NCBI RefSeq assembly: GCF_000010125.1
Contig: NC_007350.1
Coordinates: 2,108,001-2,172,000, forward strand
DNA: 64,000 nt
DNA from: Staphylococcus saprophyticus subsp. saprophyticus ATCC 15305 = NCTC 7292
Lineage (GTDB): Bacteria; Bacillota; Bacilli; Staphylococcales; Staphylococcaceae
Reading direction: 5' to 3'
The translations under genes were made by a program, and so were the position numbers. Below the pieces are notes generated by a model. It was not told the origin of the DNA. It was given only the letters and a program-made list of their open reading frames with translations, and did not search any database. Of the stretch, positions 37,395-48,373 are shown one piece after another (positions within the stretch are counted from its first letter, which is position 1; each line of letters starts with the position of its first letter).

Positions 37395-37471
37395 TATTTT
37401 ATTATAAGTTTACAATATGCTAAAATATTTCTATTGCACCAAAACTGAATATATTAAGAGGGAATGTCATT

Positions 37472-38767
37472 ATGAGAAAGTTTATACTAACTATTATAAC
37501 TGTACTCTTCGTTGGTACAATTATAACACCTTTTGCACAAGCTGAAAGCATTACGCCAACTCAGGCTGCTAATCAATATGGCTATAATGTCACAGATTCA
37601 TATCAACCAGAAGGCGCCATTAATGTTTCGCAAACAGGGCAACTATTATATCAATACAATATCAATAAAACATGGTATCCCGCTTCGATGACTAAATTAA
37701 TGACCATGTATTTAACACTCGAAGCAGTAAATAAAGGTGATTTGTCTTTAAATGATAAGGTTAAAATCACAGATGAACACTATAGAATGTCTACACTTCC
37801 TGAACTAAGTAATACAAAACTTTATCCAGGTGAAACATATACGATCAAAGAGTTATTACAAATTACGGTGTCTAACTCTAGTAATGCTGCTGCGCTTATT
37901 TTAGCTAAAGAAGTTTCTGGGAATCTTTCAGACTTTACAGACAAGATGAATTCAAAAGCAAAATCATTAGGCATGAAAGATACGCATTTTGTAAACCCTA
38001 CTGGTGCTGAAAATAAACAATTAAAAGATTTCGCACCTAAAAAATACAAAAACGAAGACAATAATACGTCAACTGCTAAAGACTTTGGCATTTTATCACA
38101 ACATGCTGTACAAGATACACCAAAAATTTTAGATTTTACTAAACAACTTGCGCCAACCCAACACGGTGTAACTTATTATACATTTAACCATTCACTTGAA
38201 GGTGCCGATATGAGCCTAGAAGGTACTGACGGATTAAAAACAGGTTCAAGTGATATCGCCGATTACAACCATACCATTACAACCAAACGTGATGGTTTCC
38301 GAATTAATCAAGTTATCATGGGCGCCGGCGACTATAAAAACCTTGGCGGCGAAAAACAACGTAATATGATAGGTAATGGATTGATGAACATGTCCTTTGA
38401 TCAATATAAATATACAAAAATATTATCAAAAGGCGAACAAAAAATTAACGGTAAAACGTATTTTGTTGAAAAAGATCTTTACGATGTATTACCAAAAGAC
38501 TTCGATAAAAACGACTACAAAGTCGTTATTGAAGATGACAAAGCACATATCGACTATGACCGTGAATTTATTTCAGATAAATATGGTCCACCATCAGTTA
38601 ATGTTAATAAACCACTTGTACATCAAGCAACAACAATTGTAAAATCATCTTGGGATGAACATCCAATCTTAACATTATTAGGTACCATTTTAATCATTGT
38701 AGCCATAGCCATTGTTATTTATCTTATTATCGACTTATTCAGAAAAAAATCACGTAATAAAAAATAA
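37472..38767 (+). CDS. pbp4: PBP4, low-molecular-mass penicillin-binding protein
   Basis: A 431-residue protein: signal peptide (1-24), a serine-type D,D-peptidase domain with active-site SMTK (72-75), SSN (136-138) and KTG in DGLKTGSSD, a C-terminal beta-rich domain and a membrane anchor (about 397-420) followed by basic residues. In S. aureus PBP4 makes the highly cross-linked peptidoglycan and contributes to beta-lactam resistance. Its localisation depends on teichoic acids, whose genes follow directly. Confidence 0.95.
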   Translation: MRKFILTIITVLFVGTIITPFAQAESITPTQAANQYGYNVTDSYQPEGAINVSQTGQLLYQYNINKTWYPASMTKLMTMYLTLEAVNKGDLSLNDKVKITDEHYRMSTLPELSNTKLYPGETYTIKELLQITVSNSSNAAALILAKEVSGNLSDFTDKMNSKAKSLGMKDTHFVNPTGAENKQLKDFAPKKYKNEDNNTSTAKDFGILSQHAVQDTPKILDFTKQLAPTQHGVTYYTFNHSLEGADMSLEGTDGLKTGSSDIADYNHTITTKRDGFRINQVIMGAGDYKNLGGEKQRNMIGNGLMNMSFDQYKYTKILSKGEQKINGKTYFVEKDLYDVLPKDFDKNDYKVVIEDDKAHIDYDREFISDKYGPPSVNVNKPLVHQATTIVKSSWDEHPILTLLGTILIIVAIAIVIYLIIDLFRKKSRNKK

Positions 38768-38776
38768 TATTACCCG

Positions 38777-38836
38777 ATGGGAGTGGGACTACGAAATCTC
38801 AATAAAAAATTTGATTTCTGTACCACTTCCATTTTT
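38777..38836 (+). terminator. repeat-type hairpin after pbp4
   Basis: GGGAGTGGGAC...GTACCACTTCC with the inner pair GAAATC/GATTTC, then a T run. It belongs to the same repeat type as 17518-17595. Confidence 0.65.
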
Positions 38837-38837
38837 T

Positions 38838-38890
38838 ACACATAAAAAGGTTGTTGAAGTCAGTTCACCTCAACAACCTTTTTATGTGTT
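38838..38890. terminator. strong bidirectional terminator between pbp4 and tagD
   Basis: ACATAAAAAGGTTGTTGA pairs with TCAACAACCTTTTTATGT, a stem of at least 18 bp with a 12-base loop. Confidence 0.85.
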
Positions 38891-38931
38891 ATTTAATTTT
38901 TTCAAAACAAGTTCCATTTATATAGCACATT

Positions 38932-39330
38932 TTACTTTTCACTATCACCATATAATTCTTTTTTAATTTTAGTTGTAGATATACCCTCTGTACGATTAAG
39001 ATATATCACTTCACATTTGTCTTTTAAGAAATCAAATTCGCCTTCCCAATCATGGCCCATTACAAAAGTATCCACTTCATAGCGATCAACGTCAATTTCT
39101 TTTTGGCCCCAACCACTTTCTGGGATAACAAGGTCAACATAACGTATGGATTCTAACATCATTTTACGTTGTTCAAAGTTATAATAAGATTTTTTATTTT
39201 TAATGCGATTAAACTCATCTGTTGATAAAGCAACTATTAAATAGTCACCCATTTCTCTTGCTCTTCTTAACAATTCAATATGACCATAATGTAATAAATC
39301 ATATGTGCCATAGGTAATTACTCGTTTCAT
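38932..39330 (-). CDS. tagD: TagD, glycerol-3-phosphate cytidylyltransferase
   Basis: A 132-residue nucleotidyltransferase with the GTYDLLHYGHIELL motif (HxGH) and the C-terminal EGISTTKIKKEL motif. It makes CDP-glycerol from CTP and glycerol-3-phosphate, the activated precursor of wall teichoic acid linkage units. The length is the family norm. AAGGAGTATAGTTT precedes the start. It is 92 bp after tagX. Confidence 0.95.
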   Translation of the reverse strand: MKRVITYGTYDLLHYGHIELLRRAREMGDYLIVALSTDEFNRIKNKKSYYNFEQRKMMLESIRYVDLVIPESGWGQKEIDVDRYEVDTFVMGHDWEGEFDFLKDKCEVIYLNRTEGISTTKIKKELYGDSEK

Positions 39331-39421
39331 AAACTATACTCCTTAACAAAAAATTTACTTAAATTTTACATTTTAAAAAATTATAGCATATCCCATACAA
39401 GTTTACGAATATCGACTGTTT

Positions 39422-40480
39422 TTATCGGTTTAAAATTTGTTTCAATTTCATTCTTCCTCTGAATCGAGCGCGTTTGGGTAAAATTTCCGCTTTAAAGCGA
39501 TAATAATTCGGTCTACCAATACCAACCTTTAACAATGTATCTCTCCATTGTTGATACAGCGTTTTATTCCACTTTTTACTGCCTTGCTCAATCACTTTTA
39601 CAATTCTAAACATCGCTGCACCATCGTAATCTGTTTTCTGCATTTCCATCATGTATGCAATAACTAAATCTAATAATTGTTGTGTTATTATGTCATGCTT
39701 TTCAATATATGATTGCAATAAATAACTGACAATCAACTCATCCATGCGGTAGCTATAATAAATTCTTGATTCTCTAAGTAATAACGTATCCATAACACGC
39801 GCTCTTACTTTAACTGCATCTTGCATATACGAAGCAAATTGATCTGCACGTTGATCTGTTACGGACCCTTCTTGCTCGTTATAACCATACACAATATCAG
39901 GTAATAGTTGAATATCATGTGCTTTTATATATGCATTAACAATAAACGTATGTTCTTCACAGAACACCACATCTTCATCGAAGCGTAAGTCTGCAAATTT
40001 GGCGTTAAACATTTTAGCGCCCGGACCGATAGATTGCATCATATCTGGACATTGTGCGAGATTGACTTTATCAAGTTTTTGAATAGCTTGATGCGAATAA
40101 ATCGTTTGCCAATCGCCATCTTTTTCACGACCAATTTGACCAATTACAATATCCACATTGTCATCTTGCTGATAATAATCTGCCATAAAATCAATTCTGC
40201 TTGGCAAAAATTCATCATCTGCATCTAAAAACATAAATACATCACCTGTCATATTAGCAAGCCCAACATTTCTACTAGCTGCCGCACCTTGATTCTCTTG
40301 ATTAATAATAATGACATGCTTGTATTCATTTTGAAGTTTTTCGAGTTCTATTTTACTATCGTCTGTTGAGCCATCATTGATACATATAATTTCATAATTT
40401 TGTTTCGTATCAACGGATGCAATTGCTCTACGAATTGTATTCACTGCATTAAATACAGGAATGATAATTGAAATTTTCAT
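39422..40480 (-). CDS. tagX: TagX, family 2 glycosyltransferase
   Basis: A 352-residue cytoplasmic protein with a GT-A domain (about 1-220): SIIIPVFNAVNTIRRAI, ICINDGSTDDS and the FLDADDEF metal site. It belongs to the teichoic acid locus, but the acceptor of staphylococcal TagX is not established. It overlaps tagB by 4 bp, so the two are translationally coupled. Confidence 0.9.
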   Translation of the reverse strand: MKISIIIPVFNAVNTIRRAIASVDTKQNYEIICINDGSTDDSKIELEKLQNEYKHVIIINQENQGAAASRNVGLANMTGDVFMFLDADDEFLPSRIDFMADYYQQDDNVDIVIGQIGREKDGDWQTIYSHQAIQKLDKVNLAQCPDMMQSIGPGAKMFNAKFADLRFDEDVVFCEEHTFIVNAYIKAHDIQLLPDIVYGYNEQEGSVTDQRADQFASYMQDAVKVRARVMDTLLLRESRIYYSYRMDELIVSYLLQSYIEKHDIITQQLLDLVIAYMMEMQKTDYDGAAMFRIVKVIEQGSKKWNKTLYQQWRDTLLKVGIGRPNYYRFKAEILPKRARFRGRMKLKQILNR

Positions 40481-41568
40481 ATTTTCACCATTTTCTCTAT
40501 CTCATTAATAACTTTAGTCAAACTGTCTTTGGCATTATACTCGTGCCAATCATTAAATAAAGGGGTTAATTGTACATCATGATCTTTTAGCTTTTCTATT
40601 AATTCTGTTTCTGTATAGGCTTTATATGCTTCAGGAATAGCTTTATAAAATATATTTAATCCTCGCTCTTCCTCATACTGTGCTTCATCATAGACATAAA
40701 ATAATGAAGGCTTATCTAAAATACTAGCTTCAATCGCTAATGAGCTATAATCACTTATGATCACATCCGCTAAAATCATCATTGATTGTAAATTAATCGC
40801 TGTTTGGTCTTCTGTTGCGATAGAAGGATGTAACTTGCTAAGTAGCGTATACTCTGGTAATGCTGCTTCAAATTGGCTTTTATCAATTTGACGATTGGCT
40901 TGCTTATGTTCACGATAAGTGGGGACGTATATTGCTACCTTTCCCTCTATACCATATTGTTTTTTCAATTCATTCTGCCTTTTTACTACATCGAGTCTTG
41001 TATAAGGAACCAACCTTGGTAGTCCAGTTCTTAAAAATTGGTCGTCTGTCGCTTCAAAAGATGCTTTGAAACACTCAACCATTGGCTCACCGCCTACCAA
41101 ATACTTATCTGTCGCATTATAGACTTTTCTATACTGACTCACCATTTTAGCATTGGATAAATCCACTTGATGATCCGTTAATCCAAATTGTTTCAATGCA
41201 CCTGCTGCATGCCATGTTTGAATAATGGTTTGGTTCGGTTTTTTCTTTAATCCTCCAAGCATTAAATAATACGTATCAATAACGATGACTTTTGCAGAAC
41301 TAAGTGCTTTGATATGTTTAAATACACGCTTATTACCCGCTGGTAAAAAGTTTATTGTTTCAAATTGTTGTAAATATTTACGATTTGCTTCATTTCCAAT
41401 CACAGTGATTGCGTACCCTTTTCGGTATAATGCTTCAACGATTGGACACACGTCTTCAGCAAATGTCATCATGATAACAATATGCTTACTTTGTACTTTC
41501 TTCTTTTTATATATTAAATTCAAAAAGCGAATTATACCCATATATAATTTTTTAATAAGTTGTCTCAC
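40477..41568 (-). CDS. tagB: TagB, teichoic acid glycerol-phosphate primase
   Basis: A 363-residue CDP-glycerol glycerophosphotransferase of the TagB/TagF family, with TIIQTWHAAGALKQFG carrying the catalytic His, ISDYSSLAIEASILDKP near the CDP-glycerol site, and an amphipathic N-terminus. It adds the first glycerol phosphate to the linkage unit. The start is a GTG at 41568, placed six bases after GGCGGTG; the TTG at 41583 has no site. Confidence 0.92.
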   Translation of the reverse strand: MRQLIKKLYMGIIRFLNLIYKKKKVQSKHIVIMMTFAEDVCPIVEALYRKGYAITVIGNEANRKYLQQFETINFLPAGNKRVFKHIKALSSAKVIVIDTYYLMLGGLKKKPNQTIIQTWHAAGALKQFGLTDHQVDLSNAKMVSQYRKVYNATDKYLVGGEPMVECFKASFEATDDQFLRTGLPRLVPYTRLDVVKRQNELKKQYGIEGKVAIYVPTYREHKQANRQIDKSQFEAALPEYTLLSKLHPSIATEDQTAINLQSMMILADVIISDYSSLAIEASILDKPSLFYVYDEAQYEEERGLNIFYKAIPEAYKAYTETELIEKLKDHDVQLTPLFNDWHEYNAKDSLTKVINEIEKMVKI

Positions 41569-41959
41569 TACGTTCACCGCCAATTATTTTTTCAATGCGC
41601 TTGTTTATATTATATCTATCATAAATAGAAAATTATAGAAAAATCCTATTTATCCATTTGAAATACTCAATTTTATTGAACCAATGCAAATCCGTAGATC
41701 CCTCGCATTTCATACTTAATACAAATGTTGAAACGCCTTTATAATAACCGCCAACATTTTAATAGGATTACATGCACTTATATTCGTGCATTTATACGGC
41801 TCATTTCACGCAAATCACAGTAGTTTTAAAGCGTAGTAAGCAATTATGTTGAGTGTAAAAAAGTCTGAGACATATCATTATGTCTCAGACTTTGATTTCA
41901 ATATATTACGCGCTAAATTCATTGATTCAGCATTCTCTATACTTTAAATATCTACTTAT
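41569..41959. other. intergenic between tagB and tagG
   Basis: No gene is visible. The tagG terminator lies at 41857-41895; the tagB promoter should lie near 41600. Confidence 0.5.
41857..41895 (-). terminator. GAGACAT-type hairpin after tagG
   Basis: AAAGTCTGAGACATA pairs with TATGTCTCAGACTTT, a 15-bp stem with a tiny loop. Confidence 0.75.
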
Positions 41960-42760
41960 TTACATGAAATCTGCAAAATGATCTCGATAACGCATATGAA
42001 GTATTGAACCGAGTATAAACAGAAGTATAATAATAAACATGTTATACAACGTTAATTCCCAATGTGTAATAAAGTACCACTCTTTGTGTAACACAGCAGA
42101 ACGATATGCCTCTACTAAATAATAAATCGGATTTAATTTCATTACATCTTTTACAATACCTTCTGGCGGTACAATTAAAATAGATGAAGCAAAGAATACC
42201 ATTCTCATTAAAGCTTGAATTGCCTGTTGCGTATCTTTAACGAGTACACCTAATGTAGAGGTGAACAAAGCAATCGCTGTTGTAAGGATTAGTGCAAATG
42301 GTACGTATAAAAACAGTTGTAATGTATAAATTGTTGGATAATAGCCAGCTAACATACATATGAATATAACAACAACGAGTAATGCTAGATGACCGTAGAA
42401 TCTACTCATTACAATATAGGAAGGGATGATGGATAACGGAAAATTCATTTTCGCTACATGATTATACTTCGTTGCTATTGACTTTGTTCCTTCTAAAATA
42501 CCTTGGTTAACAAAGAACCACATACTTATACCTACGAGTAACCAATAAATAAATGGCACGCCGTCTATAGGATTATTACTTCTAATCCCCAGACCAAAGA
42601 CAAACCAATAAACCATAATTTGCATCGCTGGATTAATTAATTCCCAAGCCATACCTAAATAATTATTCGTATTCGTAATTTTCACTTGGAACTGCGCAAG
42701 CCTTTGTATAAGATAGAAATTTTTAAAATGCTCTCTAAATACTATCCACACTGCATTCAT
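41960..42760 (-). CDS. tagG: TagG, teichoic acid exporter permease
   Basis: A 266-residue ABC-2-type membrane protein with six membrane segments after an amphipathic N-terminus; ALMRMVFFASSILIVPPEGI and LNPIYYLVEAYRSAVLH are typical of polysaccharide/teichoic acid export permeases. With TagH it flips undecaprenyl-linked wall teichoic acid to the outer leaflet. It is divergent from tagH, as in S. aureus. Confidence 0.93.
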   Translation of the reverse strand: MNAVWIVFREHFKNFYLIQRLAQFQVKITNTNNYLGMAWELINPAMQIMVYWFVFGLGIRSNNPIDGVPFIYWLLVGISMWFFVNQGILEGTKSIATKYNHVAKMNFPLSIIPSYIVMSRFYGHLALLVVVIFICMLAGYYPTIYTLQLFLYVPFALILTTAIALFTSTLGVLVKDTQQAIQALMRMVFFASSILIVPPEGIVKDVMKLNPIYYLVEAYRSAVLHKEWYFITHWELTLYNMFIIILLFILGSILHMRYRDHFADFM

Positions 42761-43955
<1,195 letters not shown>

Positions 43956-43972
43956 ATGACTTAAATTTAAAT

Positions 43973-44015
43973 AGGAGTCCGAGACATCAATAAACCTATG
44001 TCTCGGACTCCTAAT
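43973..44015 (+). terminator. GAGACAT-type hairpin after tagH
   Basis: TAGGAGTCCGAGACAT pairs with ATGTCTCGGACTCCTA, a 16-bp stem. Confidence 0.8.
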
Positions 44016-44128
44016 TTATATGTACTTAAGTAAAATTCAGCTCAAGTAACACTTTTTGCTTATGACACTAACTTAAAACTACAACCTGTTTTATGAATAA
44101 CAGATTACAATCACTGTGCTTTCTAATG

Positions 44129-44875
44129 TTATTTCTTTAATCTCAATTTAAATACTTTATACAAAAATTTGGGAATTGCTTTGATTCTACCGATACGTTT
44201 CCAATCAATAAGTAAGCGATATACCCATTCTAAATTCATTTTTCTAAATAATACAGGCGCTCTTTTTTTCGTTCCACTAAACACTTCAATTGAGCCACCT
44301 ACACCCATGAGTACCGTTTTATTAAAACGGTGTGCATGTCGCTCTATCCATTGCTCTTGTCTCGGATAACCCATACCAACAAAGATATAATCCGGATTAA
44401 ATGATGTGACTTGTTTTAACACCATTTCATCTGTTAAATCAAAGAAACCATGATGAAAATCAAAGTTTATATCAGGATATTTCTCAGTAAGTTTCTGTTC
44501 TGCCTTCATCACAACATCATTTTTAGCACCTAATAAAAAAACTTTTTGGTTATTAGCATTTGCAATTTTTAAACATTCTTCCATTAATTCAATTCCAGGT
44601 ACTCGCGTCTTCAATGGTGTCTTCAGTATACTTGCCGCTTTGACTATACCAGTTCCATCTGGAATAACATAATCTGCACTATTAATTAATTTACGATATG
44701 CTTCGTTTTCTGTAGCATAGTCCACAATTTCAGGATTTGCAGTAACGATAAATAAATTTTCCCCTTCATCTGCCAGAAAAAATCGCTTAATATTGTTGCG
44801 CATTTCCAATAATGTCACATTATCAAAATAGACAGATAACACATCTATTTTATCTATATGGTTGTTTTCCATCAT
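44129..44875 (-). CDS. tagA: TagA, N-acetylmannosamine transferase
   Basis: A 248-residue WecG/TagA/CpsF-family GT26 glycosyltransferase with TANPEIVDYATENEAYR, PDGTGIVKA, VFLLGAKNDVVM and the VGMGYPRQEQWI motif. It adds ManNAc to undecaprenyl-PP-GlcNAc, the first committed step of wall teichoic acid. The basic C-terminus is thought to bind membranes. GAGGAG lies ten bases before the start. In this window it is convergent with tagH, about 170 bp away. Confidence 0.94.
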   Translation of the reverse strand: MMENNHIDKIDVLSVYFDNVTLLEMRNNIKRFFLADEGENLFIVTANPEIVDYATENEAYRKLINSADYVIPDGTGIVKAASILKTPLKTRVPGIELMEECLKIANANNQKVFLLGAKNDVVMKAEQKLTEKYPDINFDFHHGFFDLTDEMVLKQVTSFNPDYIFVGMGYPRQEQWIERHAHRFNKTVLMGVGGSIEVFSGTKKRAPVLFRKMNLEWVYRLLIDWKRIGRIKAIPKFLYKVFKLRLKK

Positions 44876-45177
44876 GATTTAGAATCTCCTCACTCAAATA
44901 CATCTTATCAATTTATTATTGTTATAGTAACATATTCAATAAGTACACGTGACTATAAATTAAACGATTTTGTAACCTATACTGATCTAAATTTATTATC
45001 ATAAGCATAAATTCAACTCTAAACGTTATATGCGCATGCTTTTAATATTCAACTTTAACCACAATCTACGTCAAAAGTCCAAATGCTTTCTATATTAAAT
45101 TACTTTATAATTAAGTTTATGCTATAACAATCTCAATTATAAAAGAGATTGTAGGAATTCTAAACCGAGGTTACATT
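44876..45177. other. divergent promoter region tagA / M50-like gene
   Basis: No gene or distinct repeat is visible in these 302 bases; both flanking genes start here. Confidence 0.5.
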
Positions 45178-45927
45178 ATGACAAAAATACAAGCATTTTT
45201 TAGTTCTACAATACAACTCAACTTAATTTGGGTTCTGATTATCGCATTAATTTATATCATCATTCATACTTACAGATATAAATCTGTAAATCAGATACTC
45301 GATATTTATTTAAATTATATCCCAGTACTAACGCATGAATTTGGCCATATCTTATTCAATAAAATAAGTGGTGGTAAAGCAAAAGATTTAGTTATTGTTG
45401 CTAAACCTTCAGAACGTATAGAAACTTCTCAACAAGGATTTGCGATTACTCAATCTAAATCATCGTTAGGTCAAGCTATCACAACATTTGGCGGTTACAT
45501 CATGCCACCATTAATGTTGCTTTTAGGTTTTTTAGCGCTAGAAAATCAATACCCTAGTTTATTTATTACTGCTTACTTAATCATTTTCATTTATTTTCTA
45601 GCATTAACATCAAGAAAATTAGTCCCTATTTTAATTGTCTTATTACTCATCGCTTTATTATATTTTTTATTCCAAAGTGATAATCAACAAATGATGCTTT
45701 ATATCGTCTCTATTAGCTATCATTTTATTTTAGGTGTGCTACTTGGCGAAGTACTCCAATCATCTTGGACGATTTTTAAGCTAACATTTTCACTTCAAAA
45801 TGTCTCATGGGATGGCACGACACTCAAAGAACTCACGCATTTGCCAACGGCCTTATTTAGTTTAATATGGATTGCCATTAATCTATTTACAATTTATCAT
45901 CTACTACAATCCTATTTTTCATTCTGA
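45178..45927 (+). CDS. M50-like membrane zinc metalloprotease
   Basis: A 249-residue protein with six or so membrane segments and the zinc motif HEFGH at 53-57, preceded by IPVLT. A Gly-rich TTFGGYIMPPLMLLLGF region follows, typical of the M50B (YwmB/site-2-like) group. It may cut within the membrane or may be a chaperone-like relative. It lacks a PDZ domain. It sits between tagA and the Mn regulator mntR and shares a terminator with the latter. Confidence 0.78.
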   Translation: MTKIQAFFSSTIQLNLIWVLIIALIYIIIHTYRYKSVNQILDIYLNYIPVLTHEFGHILFNKISGGKAKDLVIVAKPSERIETSQQGFAITQSKSSLGQAITTFGGYIMPPLMLLLGFLALENQYPSLFITAYLIIFIYFLALTSRKLVPILIVLLLIALLYFLFQSDNQQMMLYIVSISYHFILGVLLGEVLQSSWTIFKLTFSLQNVSWDGTTLKELTHLPTALFSLIWIAINLFTIYHLLQSYFSF

Positions 45928-45949
45928 CAGTAAAATGGTTTCTATCATG

Positions 45950-45990
45950 CAAAAAGCAACCGCTCAATTTTTAGGCGGTTGCTTTTTTAT
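45950..45990. terminator. bidirectional terminator between M50-like gene and mntR
   Basis: AAAAGCAACCGC pairs with GCGGTTGCTTTT, with A and T runs on both sides. Confidence 0.85.
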
Positions 45991-46026
45991 GTTTTTCAAC
46001 TATGTTATACACGGCTATTAGTAAAT

Positions 46027-46671
46027 TTAAATTTCAGCGTATATATGCGCGGCATTGTCATAACTTAATACTGTAATTTGCTCATCTTTCTTTACAATAA
46101 TAACTTTATTTGTATCATCTTTACTCAAGATTTCAATACGTTCATCAATCAATATATCTTTACTTGATAAGTAGATTAATAAGTCCGTTCTATCACGTAC
46201 ACGTTTGATTGTCACTGTATCACCAGTATCAAAAGCTAATAAATTGGTTGTATATAATTCTTTATATTGATTATCTCTCGGGATAATACCGCCATGTGGA
46301 CATGTGATTGGATAATCTAATAACTTATCTAAACGCTCCACAAATAAGTGAGATACTTTGTGTTCCAGTACTTCTGCTTCTTGATGTACCTCTTCCCAAT
46401 TATATTGCAAAATTTTTATTAAAAATAATTCTAATAATCTATGACGTTTAATGATATCTAATGTATATGTTAAACCTTCCTTTGAAAGCTTTACACCTTT
46501 ATATGGTTTTGTTTCAACATACCCTGACTTCTCCAAACGATTAACCATCTCACTTACAGATGGTGGCTTAATAGTTAAATATTGGGATAGCGTCTTATTC
46601 GAAACAAAAGAATGGTCACCATCATGCGTTAAAATTGCTTTTAAATAGTCTTCTTTTTCTTCAGTTAGCAT
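46027..46671 (-). CDS. mntR: MntR, manganese-dependent repressor (DtxR family)
   Basis: A 214-residue DtxR-type protein: winged helix (about 1-65, LSQYLTIKPPSVSEMVNRLE), a dimerisation and metal-binding domain (HKVSHLFVERLDKLLDYPITCPHGG) and a C-terminal SH3-like FeoA domain (about 140-214). With Mn it represses mntABC. The start at 46671 (MLTEEKEDYL) has GAGAGGTGAGATA upstream. It is divergent from mntA with a MntR box between them. Confidence 0.93.
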   Translation of the reverse strand: MLTEEKEDYLKAILTHDGDHSFVSNKTLSQYLTIKPPSVSEMVNRLEKSGYVETKPYKGVKLSKEGLTYTLDIIKRHRLLELFLIKILQYNWEEVHQEAEVLEHKVSHLFVERLDKLLDYPITCPHGGIIPRDNQYKELYTTNLLAFDTGDTVTIKRVRDRTDLLIYLSSKDILIDERIEILSKDDTNKVIIVKKDEQITVLSYDNAAHIYAEI

Positions 46672-46754
46672 TATCTCACCTCTCAAATCATTCACCTTAT
46701 TGTATCACGAATCAACTTGACACGCTAAAAGTTCATGGTATATTATAAATTAAA

Positions 46755-46768
46755 TTAGGTTAGCCTAA
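46755..46768. promoter_or_regulatory. MntR operator
   Basis: TTAGGTTAGCCTAA is a palindrome of the DtxR/MntR type lying between the divergent mntR and mntA starts, 24 bases before the mntA ATG. It overlaps the probable mntA transcription start. Confidence 0.75.
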
Positions 46769-46791
46769 AAATATTATTAAGGAGGTTTAAA

Positions 46792-47514
46792 ATGTTAAAG
46801 GTAGAAAACTTAAATCTTACACTTGGGAATAAACATGTACTTCAAGATATTAATTTATCCATACCTATTCAGGGCGAAATCATAGGTATTATGGGGCCTA
46901 ATGGTGCCGGAAAATCCTCATTTATTAAATCACTGATTGGTGAATTCAAACCAACAGGTTCTGCTCAGTTAAATGATGATTCCATACAAAATAATTTGAA
47001 GCATGTCACTTATATCCCTCAAAAAGCGCACATAGATTTAGATTTTCCTATAAATGTGGAGCATGTAGTCTTATCAGGAGCTTACAAAGATATCGGTTGG
47101 TTTAGGTGGGTGACGCCAACTACGAAACAGCGCTTAAATCAATTAATGCAAACTTTGGAATTAGAAGACTTGCGTCACCGTCAAATTTCAGAATTAAGTG
47201 GCGGTCAATTACAACGTGTACTTGTAGCACGTGCTTTAATGTCTGAAAGTACCTTGTACTTATTAGATGAACCTTTTGTAGGGATTGATTTCCATAGTGA
47301 ACAAATCATTATGCATCAATTACGCAAGTTAAAAGAGGAAGGCAAATTATTACTCATTGTCCATCATGATCTATCTAAAACCGAAGAATACTTTGATCGT
47401 GTCATTCTATTAAATAGAAATATTCGCTATTTTGGGGATAGCATTACCGCTATGCAACCAGAAAATCTAAACAAAACGTTTTTAAATGCCACAGTACAAA
47501 GCGGAACGACTTAA
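46792..47514 (+). CDS. mntA: MntA, manganese ABC transporter ATPase
   Basis: A 240-residue ATPase with Walker A GPNGAGKSS, signature LSGGQLQRV and Walker B LYLLDEPFVGID. AAGGAGGTTTAAA precedes the start. First gene of mntABC, 25 bp before mntB. Confidence 0.94.
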   Translation: MLKVENLNLTLGNKHVLQDINLSIPIQGEIIGIMGPNGAGKSSFIKSLIGEFKPTGSAQLNDDSIQNNLKHVTYIPQKAHIDLDFPINVEHVVLSGAYKDIGWFRWVTPTTKQRLNQLMQTLELEDLRHRQISELSGGQLQRVLVARALMSESTLYLLDEPFVGIDFHSEQIIMHQLRKLKEEGKLLLIVHHDLSKTEEYFDRVILLNRNIRYFGDSITAMQPENLNKTFLNATVQSGTT

Positions 47515-47539
47515 TTTTTTAGAAAGGACTTAACTTATT

Positions 47540-48373
47540 ATGGAATTTTTACAGCATTTGCTAGACTATAAATTTTTGAGCAACGCCCTAATCATTTCAA
47601 TTGTTGTTGGGATTGTATGTGGTACTGTTGGCTGTCTTATTGTTTTAAGGGGACTTTCACTTATGGGTGATGCAATGAGTCATGCCGTATTACCTGGTGT
47701 TGCATTATCATTTTTATTTGGCATACCAATGTTTATTGGTGCATTAATTACAGGTATGATTGCAAGTATTTTCATTGGCTTCATTACTAAAAATAGTAAA
47801 ACCAAACCAGATGCTGCCATTGGGATTAGTTTTACAGCATTTTTAGCCACAGGTGTTATTTTAATCAGTTTGATTAACAGTACCACTGATTTATATCATA
47901 TATTATTCGGTAATTTACTTGCTGTTACACAATCTACATTTTGGTCAACTATTATTGTAGGTATCATTGTAATGGTGTTAATCATCATTTTTTATAGACC
48001 ATTAATGGTATCTACATTTGATCCAGTTTTCAGTAGAATGAGCGGATTAAATACAACTGTATTTCATTATTTTGTAATGTTGTTATTATCTCTCGTAACT
48101 GTCGCAAGTATTCAAACCGTTGGCATTATCTTAGTAGTAGCACTATTGATTACACCTGCTTCTGCAGCATTTTTAATCGCCAAAAAATTACATACTATGA
48201 TGATTATTTCAAGTATTATAAGTACGATTAGTGCAATTGTTGGTTTGTATATTAGTTATGTTTATAACATTCCAAGTGGTGCCACAATTGTATTCTGTGC
48301 ATTTATAATTTATGTTGCGATATTCATTTTAAACAAATTCAATATTTTCAATAAGAAAGGACAACAAATATGA
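47540..48373 (+). CDS. mntB: MntB, manganese ABC transporter permease
   Basis: A 277-residue ABC-3-family permease with about eight membrane segments, including GDAMSHAVLPGVALSFLFGI, the family signature, and SIQTVGIILVVALLITPAS. It forms the Mn channel with MntA. It overlaps mntC by 4 bp. Confidence 0.94.
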   Translation: MEFLQHLLDYKFLSNALIISIVVGIVCGTVGCLIVLRGLSLMGDAMSHAVLPGVALSFLFGIPMFIGALITGMIASIFIGFITKNSKTKPDAAIGISFTAFLATGVILISLINSTTDLYHILFGNLLAVTQSTFWSTIIVGIIVMVLIIIFYRPLMVSTFDPVFSRMSGLNTTVFHYFVMLLLSLVTVASIQTVGIILVVALLITPASAAFLIAKKLHTMMIISSIISTISAIVGLYISYVYNIPSGATIVFCAFIIYVAIFILNKFNIFNKKGQQI

